A DNA stretch of 64,000 nucleotides, from NCBI GenBank assembly GCA_946807835.1, contig OX327691.1:17721688-17785687 (forward strand), in the 5' to 3' direction. The notes beneath the pieces are model-generated. The model was not told the origin of the DNA. It ran no database searches and saw only the letters and a program-made list of their open reading frames with translations. The DNA is from Ailanthus altissimus. Its lineage: Eukaryota > Streptophyta > Magnoliopsida > Sapindales > Simaroubaceae. A program made the translations under genes and the position numbers. Below, one piece after another: positions 56,356 to 64,000 of the stretch. Each line of letters begins with the position of its first letter. The first letter of the stretch is position 1.

Positions 56356-57354
56356 ATGGCATCATCATCATTATCTACATCGATAAGGACAGTGACAGTG
56401 TGAAGTGCAAAAATAGATGTGAAAAAATTTGATGGCCGAAATAATTTTGATTTATGGTAGAGTGAGGTGTTGGACGAATTGTGTCAGCAAGACTTGGATA
56501 TAGTTCTGAAAGAAACAAAACTAGCAGATATCAAGGAGACAGATTGGAACAGACTTAATATAAAAGTTTGTGGGTTAATTCGTTCTTATCTGCGTAGAGA
56601 GCATAAATATTTGTTTATTAGATAAAAGTCTGCCAATGCATTGTGGAAGGTTTTGAAGAACAAATATATGAGGAAAAGCAATGAGAACCGACTGTATTTA
56701 TTGAATAGATTATTTCGTCTTCTGTTGAGACCAGATATGAGTATCAGTTCTCATATTAATGAATTTAATAAGTTAATTGCCGGTTTATTAAATTTAGAGA
56801 AAACCTTAAAAGATGAAATAAAGGTTATGCTGTTGATTGGTTCTTTTTCGGATAAATTTGATCATTTATGTGTTACTCTCATCCATGAAAATGATAAATT
56901 ATCATTTGAAGAAGTTTTTCTGTTTTGACAAAATATAAAAATCGTAGAAAGGATCAAAGAGAACATAGATATGAGTCAGTAGAAACACTGACAGTAAGAG
57001 GTCGTAGCTAGAGTAGAAAACCAAAAAAAAAAGGAAAAATATAAGTAGAGGGGTAGAGTAGAAAAAGATAAGTATGCCTTTTGTCCGGAGAAAATGCATT
57101 AGAAGAAAGATTGTCCGAATTTAAAAAAGAAAGAAAAAGACATGTTTGTTTTTTATGCATGTGTTGTTGTGAGCGTAAGTGATGATAGTGTGTCAGATTT
57201 TTGTTTAAGTAGTCATTCATTCACGTTTTGTTTTGACGAATGGATTATGAATTCGGGTTGTACTTATCATATAAGTCCACATCGAGAATGTTTTTTTAAT
57301 TTTGAAGAGCTTAATAGTGGAGTTGTGTATATAGGCAATAATAATAGTTGCCAT
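56356..57354 (+). pseudogene. Copia-5 gag-protease, interrupted by Copia-2
   Basis: From ATG 56356 the plus strand encodes copia gag: VKKFDGRNNFDLW, then LWKVLKNKYMRKSNENRLYL, LLRPDMSISSHINEFNKLI and LLIGSFSDKFDHL (56641-56928), a damaged knuckle near 57075-57120 (FCPEKMH-KKDCPN) and protease start EWIMNSGCTYHISPHRECFF (57238). Stops at 56401, 56458 and about 56623 and others make it a pseudogene. The frame breaks off at GNNNSCH, where the L1 LTR begins at 57355. Confidence 0.85.
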
Positions 57355-59563
57355 TGTTGGCGGAGGATCTAAGACACGTGGGTATATGCATGTGCTATTG
57401 TGTCTATTGCCTAAATACATATCAAATACATATTTAAGTCTGACGGAAGCGTGAAATTTACAATAAACAGAATAATTATAATATATTAATCACATTGATA
57501 TATTAAAATGTTAGAGAACTCACCTCAACGTGTAACGTTATACACATATTTTTTGGGAGTTCGCATAGAGGCCAACTCGCGGGCAGTTCTAGTCACGAAC
57601 TCGGTGGGCTTGGTGAGCTAGAACAACAACCTTATATGCAGCACTGGGTTAACTCTTAAACTCCAAAATAGTTAGTGTGTATTTTTATCATTTTCTTCAA
57701 AAGGATAAGGAAAGAGAGAATTTGAAGCAATTCATAATTGCTTCAATTGGAAGCATAGAAAAAAATAAAACAATTTTATTTTTTTCCTTTTTTTCTTCTT
57801 CTTCTTCTTTTCCCCCAGTCATTTTCTTCTTCTTTCTCTTTTCTCCATTCCTTTTCTCTTCTCTCGACTATCTTAAAAAACACACACATTTCAATTCACT
57901 CATCTCTCTCTCTTTATATATATATATATATCTAATATAATAATAATATAATATATATTATATAATAATAATAATAAAATAATACTAATGGGTGCCAACT
58001 ATTTGGCACCTAAAATATAATAATATTATTATATATAATATAATATCATATAATGAAATATTATATAATATAATATAATAAAATAAAATAATATTATATT
58101 ATATCATATAATAAAATAATAGAGATATTTTTATTATTTAATCATTAAATAATCAAAGTATGAATAATTATTTTGTCCCTCATGAATAGTTATCAAGTTT
58201 ACCCCCTAGTGGGTCTCACCAAACCCGCACTTGAATAAATTCAACCGATGATCCATAATGCGCCACGTGTTATTATATAACTAGTAAATAACAATTATTG
58301 ATTAATTCTTGTATTTAACACTTAAATACAGACACACATGTATTCTTGTGGTAGTGCTGAATATTGCTGAATTAAATACTTTAATCCGACACGCTGCCCC
58401 AGTGCACAATGAGTACACTACATATCGCAGAACTTCCTAGATCGTACGCCCGATTTGTCAAATGAAACTATTCCAAGAGTCCGTGAACAATACCCTACGT
58501 ACACATCACGGATATACAGATCAGTGCGTTGAACCATACAAGCTGAGGTTACAACCCATACGTATAGTCTTTCTGTCATGATATCTTGGATATGCGGGGA
58601 TATAGATTATCACCGTCAATCCCTCAGTGCTCATCCTTGTCCTATCTCCAGACTTGTATCTCATTGAACAATATGCGCAAACTCTTTTCTTATATTCTTC
58701 CACCCTGGCAGAACATTTTCCTAGGATGATTGCTTGTGGCCACAAGACTTTCTGAGATACAGTCTCGAAGCATCTGGATATCTAACTTCATATGAGAGTT
58801 GATGGATCCCATATCTGTAAGCATCGGACTCCATAAGCATTGAACCATACCCAACGGTCACACCATGAAAGATCTGTGATATGCGTGGAACCAAAGTATG
58901 GTGGATCACTTACAAGCCCATCGTGGCACTCAATTCTAAGGATCATGTATACTACTCAACTCGAGAGGACCCTTTGTTGACGACTTTATATTTGGTGTCT
59001 ATCTGAGGCCCTCGTGAGTCTGTCCCATATTCAGTTTTAACTGGATATCCATATGTCAATATGAGCTCCAAGCTCACAGTCGGTCAAGAACAACCATCTA
59101 TACCTTATAGGTACGACATATGCTGATCTATATATAAAAGTATCCACCGACAAACTCGCATCGGTAGAAATAGATCATGAACAATTATTTGAGAACATAC
59201 TTGCACAACTAGCATTTCTTGGCACCCGATTGTAACTTTTGTAACTATGTAGTTACTAGCATATTCTCAGGTCTATATCCCATTACAGACAAGGCTCCAA
59301 CTCTTGAATTTGCTAAGTATTGTAACCAGCTAACACTTAACTGTGCTAACATTTAGCATTTATATCTCTCAGCGTAGCTGACTATAAGCCATTATCTAAA
59401 CTCCTTTAGATCTTATCCGAACTCCTTCAGACCTACAATGTTTGTAACGTTACATACATAATACCATATAAATGGGTATTAGCGATTTTATGGGAATGTA
59501 CACTTGTATTAATATACAAGTATATGTACATTAAGGGATGACACGTAAGCATCAATCCTAACA
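57355..59563 (-). repeat. 3' LTR of Copia-2 (family L1), 2209 bp
   Basis: On the minus strand it starts TGTTAGGATTGATGC at 59563 and ends CCGCCAACA at 57355. It is the best copy of L1. TA-rich and CT-rich tracts fill 57780-58130. It lies inside Copia-5 protease coding sequence, so it inserted later. Confidence 0.85.
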
Positions 59564-59575
59564 ATCTCCAACTTG
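59564..59575 (-). other. Polypurine tract of Copia-2
   Basis: CAAGTTGGAGAT on the minus strand, next to the LTR start TGTTAGG. This arrangement (AAGTGGGAGAT-TGTTAG) is typical of plant copia elements and fixes the strand. Confidence 0.8.
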
Positions 59576-60568
59576 CTCTAGTGCCATTCTTGATGGTATA
59601 TCATACACATCGACTCTACATGTTTCATAAATACTTTTGGAGTCATGGCATTTAGATAGTGGGTCCGCTAAATTATTTATAGAATACTTCTATAAATAAT
59701 TACATCTCCTTTTAGCCAAGATCGCTCTAATCATGTGAGACTCCTCTCAACATAATTAGAGTACTGGTGTTCTCTTGGCACCTTAGCTTGTACTATAGCC
59801 TTGTTTTATCGCAAACTTATGTGATATAATTCATTTGTCTTGAAACTCTTTCAAGACTAGCGATAAACTTATAAATCCTCACTGTCGCTTCCGCTCCGCC
59901 AATCTGAATTAGAAGTGAATTCCAGTTTAGTGTAATTCCAACTCCATTAGTACTAATGAGAATGAGCACATTCTCAGATGTAGACTCTCTATCATCTAAG
60001 TCAAATAAAAGTCTGACTTCGTGCGTCTTCTCATTTGTAAGTCACTTTCTCCATATTTGAGAAACTTATCATTTGTACCCTTAAGGTACCTCAAGATATG
60101 TTTGACTACCATTTTGATAGTAGTCACCTAAATCATACTGAAAACGGCTCGTAACTCTTACAGCCAAACTAATATCAGGTCTCAAACACATCATAGCATA
60201 CATCAAGCTCTGAAGAGTTGATGTATCTGGTATGTTAGACACTCTAACTTTCTCATCTGAAGAGACACTCTTCTCGAAAGATGAACACCGGGTCTATTGA
60301 TATGAAATGATTTACGAGAGTCCTATCAACTTCCTAGCTCTATCTCTATAAAACTTTATATCTAGTATAAAGGAAGCCTTTCTTAAATCATTTATGGAGA
60401 AATTATTACGAGTCTCTTCTGACCTATTATAACATATTGTCATCATTCTAATTACCAGTATGTCATTAACAAAGAGCATCAAGAAAGACTATCATGCTCC
60501 TACTAACCTTTTATGCACACTAGACCAGAAGTCTGGCTGGACGTAAAACCTTTAAGTTATTCCATGAA
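59576..60568 (-). pseudogene. Copia-2 RNase H and distal reverse transcriptase
   Basis: Minus-strand frames read the catalytic region as LFVNDILVI (family YVDD, so an aspartate is lost), then FSINDLRKASFILDIKFYRD, RARKLIGLS, SLMYAMMCLRPDIS and RNase H-like pieces down to the polypurine tract. Stops and frameshifts are frequent. The coding sequence continues at 63411, beyond a solo LTR. Confidence 0.8.
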
Positions 60569-63410
60569 TGTCACGCCCCAGACCCAAAAGATCCGACACA
60601 TGACATCACTTACATTCATTCACTATATGTGCACTCATAAATAATATTACACAAAATTTTCAACTTTCATTCAACACAGAAATTCTTAACAAGTTGCTAG
60701 TAAGTTCAACACTAAAATCAACCATAACCTAACATATAAATATAAACTTCTCTTGACAATATTTAAACATTCATTTCAATTTCTTTCAGAATTATAGCAA
60801 TTGAATTATGACTGGGACAATTATTAAACCGGAGATACGCAGAGTTTTCTCAGAGATTAACACTCTACTACGTCACCAGTAGCAACTTTGTTACCGGGAG
60901 CCCAGAATATATCCATTGCAAATTCTTACTTAAAATCATCTAATAACCACACTTTATAAAACTTAAACCAAATCCAATCCACACACAATGAAATAATACA
61001 TAAGTATTTATTCAATAGGGACAAATCAAATATCATATCCCACGTGTCCCCAAATGAAACACTCGGTAACCTAGCAACTTAGGGAACCCAAGGAACAGCA
61101 GCAGCCTTGCCAAATCCGCTAAGCACACATGTACCTTATTTACCTGAAATCACCATAAACTATAATGAGTATAAAACTCAGTAAGCATACTAGTTTTTCA
61201 TATATCAAATACAAATACATATATGTACACAATGCATATGTATGATATGCTGTGATCAATCAAAATCATAATCTTATCAAATCACATATCATGTAAGCGC
61301 TTACACATTCTTTCAAAACACATAATAGGAATACCATCACTCAACTACTACTTAGTAGGACTTACATATCACATAATGAGCCAAATGTCACTCGTAGGTG
61401 ACATACCGTATGAGAGGAATAGTACAAGTGAGGCCTTTAAATTACACATATATAATGCTGATGCCCGAAGGTAAAAGCCAAACCCCCACCCTGATCATCG
61501 GTGAGTCCTCTCACATGCACCAATACGCCACCACACGAATGTGATGACTCACTCTTCCTTTAGGTACCAATAGGATCCTCCCTACATACGGAACACATAA
61601 CATATACCAATCCTGAAGGAAAGGCCACAAATAAAGGCTCCATAAATCACATAAAATGCCTACTAAGTTAACAGTGAGTTCAAGTACCCTCAAAACACAA
61701 AATATTTCTCATGGACATATTACACTTCAAAAGCTTTCTTTGTTAAACATATCTTATTTTGAAAGCTCACTTTCAAAAACACATGTATGTCATGTATGTC
61801 CATGCTCACATTCATAAATACATATCTTCACATTTCATATCAAAATATACTTTGACATAACATAAACATATTCCTAACCACATTTACAAAATCATACAAA
61901 ACAATTACTACGTTTATTGTGATTTCAGTAAAAAGTCTAGTATACTTACCTCTTAACACTTTCAGCTACAAGGCTTAAATCTCCTTAACCTATCAATGGA
62001 GATTAATCCTTTCATAAGCCTCACAATTCACACAAAATACTTTAAATACCTTACAAAATTATACACAATGCATTTATCACATCAAATTGGTCTAAATACT
62101 TGGTTTCTCAAAACCTGTCATTCTGACCACTTACACTTAACAAAATTTTCTAATACATCAAATGATGTCCAATTACTCCAAAATCAGAATATACCATTCT
62201 TGACTCATATATCCTTCTTATATATAAATATTTTATCAAAATTCCTACACAATCCATTCCATACACATCATCGAATCCAAACTACTAACCTGACAGGATA
62301 AAGATACTTACTGAATAGTATTAAATCTCCTACTTTTATAAAATCATATACTAACTCAAAAATTGTAAAACTACTACAGAAATACTCTTGACACATATCC
62401 CAATTCATGATAAATATTTTACTTCAAAATAACTGCCAAAAGTATTTTAAAACTATTTTATTCTCTAGCTTTAAAAACTTGTTAATCAAATACTGTAATG
62501 AGCTGATACACTTTAGAAATTCATAACACTTCAACCACATTGATCTAAATTCTCATTTCCGAGTATATCATATAAGACATATAAACTTATCATATTCCAT
62601 AAATTTGTAATTTTTTAAGATCATTCAGTAGGTCAAAAATTATTTTCCACTGTATTATACTGTTTACACAGGAAATTTCCAGAATTTCAGGGTCATTTTG
62701 GTAAATTCACAAAAAATTCAATTTCCAGAATTTTGAATCGATTCAAAGTCTCAGATGATCCTAAACTTGTCTAATTTCATATACTCAAAATTCAAAACCA
62801 GAATCGAATTACAAAAATTTATAAAATTCCTGGATCAAGAGACTATCAAGCAGAAATTCCACAATTCATCATGATTTATCAAGCTATCTTATAGATCATC
62901 ATCAATTCTCACAATATCAAACGAAATACACATCAAATCCTCAATTATACATATTTCCAGAAATCAAAACTTAAAGAAATTAACTTAATTAACACCAATA
63001 AATTGATAATTAGTTGTGATATACCTCTAAAGATCCAAAATTTCAATTTCTTCTTCTTTTTCTTTTTCTTCTTCTCTTTCTCTCTCCTCTATTTCTCTCT
63101 TCTCTCTCTTAAAATGGGTAGCTCGACCTAAAAATGGTAAATTAGGGTTCAAAAGTGTATTTTTATACTAAGAGGCTAATTTTTGGTATTTACGAATTTG
63201 CCCCTAAAACTTTCAAAGTATAACAATTTGGTCCCTAAAATAATTCTAAAGTCATACAAATAAACCCAATACTAATCGTATATCCTTAACCTATAAAAAC
63301 ATTACTAATAACAATATATAATTCAAGTATCACTAACATACAAATAAAATACGTATATTTATACATATATAAATACTTATTCTTACCAGTCGTGGATACT
63401 GGTTACTACA
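60569..63410 (-). mobile_element. Solo LTR of family L2, 2842 bp, perfect target duplication
   Basis: Plus strand: TGTCACGCCCCAGAC...CTGGTTACTACA. Both flanks are atgaa (60564-60568 and 63411-63415). It splits the Copia-2 reverse transcriptase. Colinear with the reverse complement of 27463-30243. No coding region is inside; frames of 60-101 aa here are not genes. Confidence 0.93.
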
Positions 63411-64000
63411 ATGAATATCTCTTACTCGAGGTATTCATTCTGGAACACCTTCCTTACATCCATCTTCCAAACTTCAAAGTCATAATATGCTGCAAGAGCC
63501 AATAAAATACTAATCGACATTAACATCAATATTGATCCAAAGCTTTCCTCTTATAAAATCTCATATCACTGAGGATTACCTTTTTAGAACCCATACAGGG
63601 CCTAGAAGGTCTTTACCTTCCATCTGGCTCCCACTACCTATTTGTAAACTATTTACAATCAATGAGAACAATTCTCACGAGTAGCTTAACCAAGTCACAG
63701 ACTTGATTCTGATGCTTAGAGTCAACTCATGTTTTCATGGTTTCTTGCTGCTTCCTGAATCGATGCCTAACATCGAATTGCTATAGGTCAAGGATGATTT
63801 TCTTCTACCAAGAAAACTCTAAGTTCACTTGCAGGTATCTACCATACCTGATAGGTGACCTAGACATCCTTTCTGATCCATTTGAAAAGTGTGCTAAAAG
63901 GCCACTCTTTAATTGAGTCTGAGTTCACATCCTTGGTTCATTCATTATTAGATTGGCTTCACAAAGTTCAATCTTTCTATGATTTTCACGATCCATGAGA
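63411..64000 (-). pseudogene. Copia-2 proximal reverse transcriptase, runs off the window
   Basis: Minus-strand frames give LALAAYYDFEVWKMDVRKVF and QNEYLE just before the solo LTR, matching the conserved copia block AxxxxYEIWQMDVKTAFLNG. Earlier segments (VGARWKVKTF, near 63600) fit the pre-reverse-transcriptase region. Stops and frame changes are common. The 5' part, gag and 5' LTR lie beyond the window. Confidence 0.8.

Noticed and set aside
61511..62301. ORFs of 60 and 101 aa in the L2 solo LTR
   Set aside because: They lie inside an LTR and are not open in the copy at 27463-30243.

Overview
The window is plant nuclear DNA, most likely from a eudicot. It is strongly A+T-rich, has spliced genes with GT/AG introns, carries plant-type Ty1/copia and Ty3 retrotransposons whose primer sites match initiator tRNA-Met, and encodes MATE transporters closest (from memory) to the Arabidopsis DTX27/29 'ripening-responsive' group. 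I cannot name the species. I see no rRNA, tRNA, CRISPR or bacterial-type gene.

Only two host genes look intact. Both are on the minus strand and both encode MATE-family cation antiporters: MATE-A (8090-12595, 501 aa) and MATE-B (38879-42123, 495 aa). Each has eight coding exons. The six internal exons have identical lengths (542, 87, 57, 239, 119 and 90 bp) and identical phases, so the pair is an old tandem duplication about 26 kb apart. A short decayed piece of exon 5 at 26578-26632 shows that a third copy once lay between them. MATE-A intron 2 was enlarged by a 5'-truncated LINE in antisense.

Almost everything else is mobile DNA in layers. At 1-3.2 kb there is a truncated copia LTR and an internally deleted copia element. 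At 3.4-7.5 kb a tandem repeat and an old LTR are split by a solo copia LTR. At 14-18 kb there are gag and LTR remnants. At 17996-21585 there is a young, non-autonomous Ty3 element with two 531-bp LTRs that lost reverse transcriptase, RNase H and the integrase core. At 21.6-31 kb come a copia LTR, a GC-rich island, a MITE, a 2.8-kb solo LTR and a Mutator-like element with a 9-bp target duplication. At 31.9-35.6 kb there is a decayed copia element with an integrase tandem duplication, followed by a 1.1-kb solo LTR at 36.8-37.9 kb.

Downstream of MATE-B lie a copia-like solo LTR (42.6-43.3 kb), a long-TIR DNA element carrying about 1 kb of unrelated DNA (43.9-45.5 kb), and a copia element (46684-49600) whose gag-integrase frame is open except for five point nonsense codons. 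Then follow AT-rich repeats with two large direct duplications (52-55 kb) and a three-layer nest from 55.8 kb to the window end: copia gag, split by a minus-strand copia element, itself split by a solo 2842-bp LTR with a perfect 5-bp target duplication.

No new defence, biosynthetic or other multi-gene system is visible. The points worth checking are the MATE duplication history, the non-autonomous Ty3 element, the two gene-capture candidates and several long perfect or near-perfect inverted repeats.
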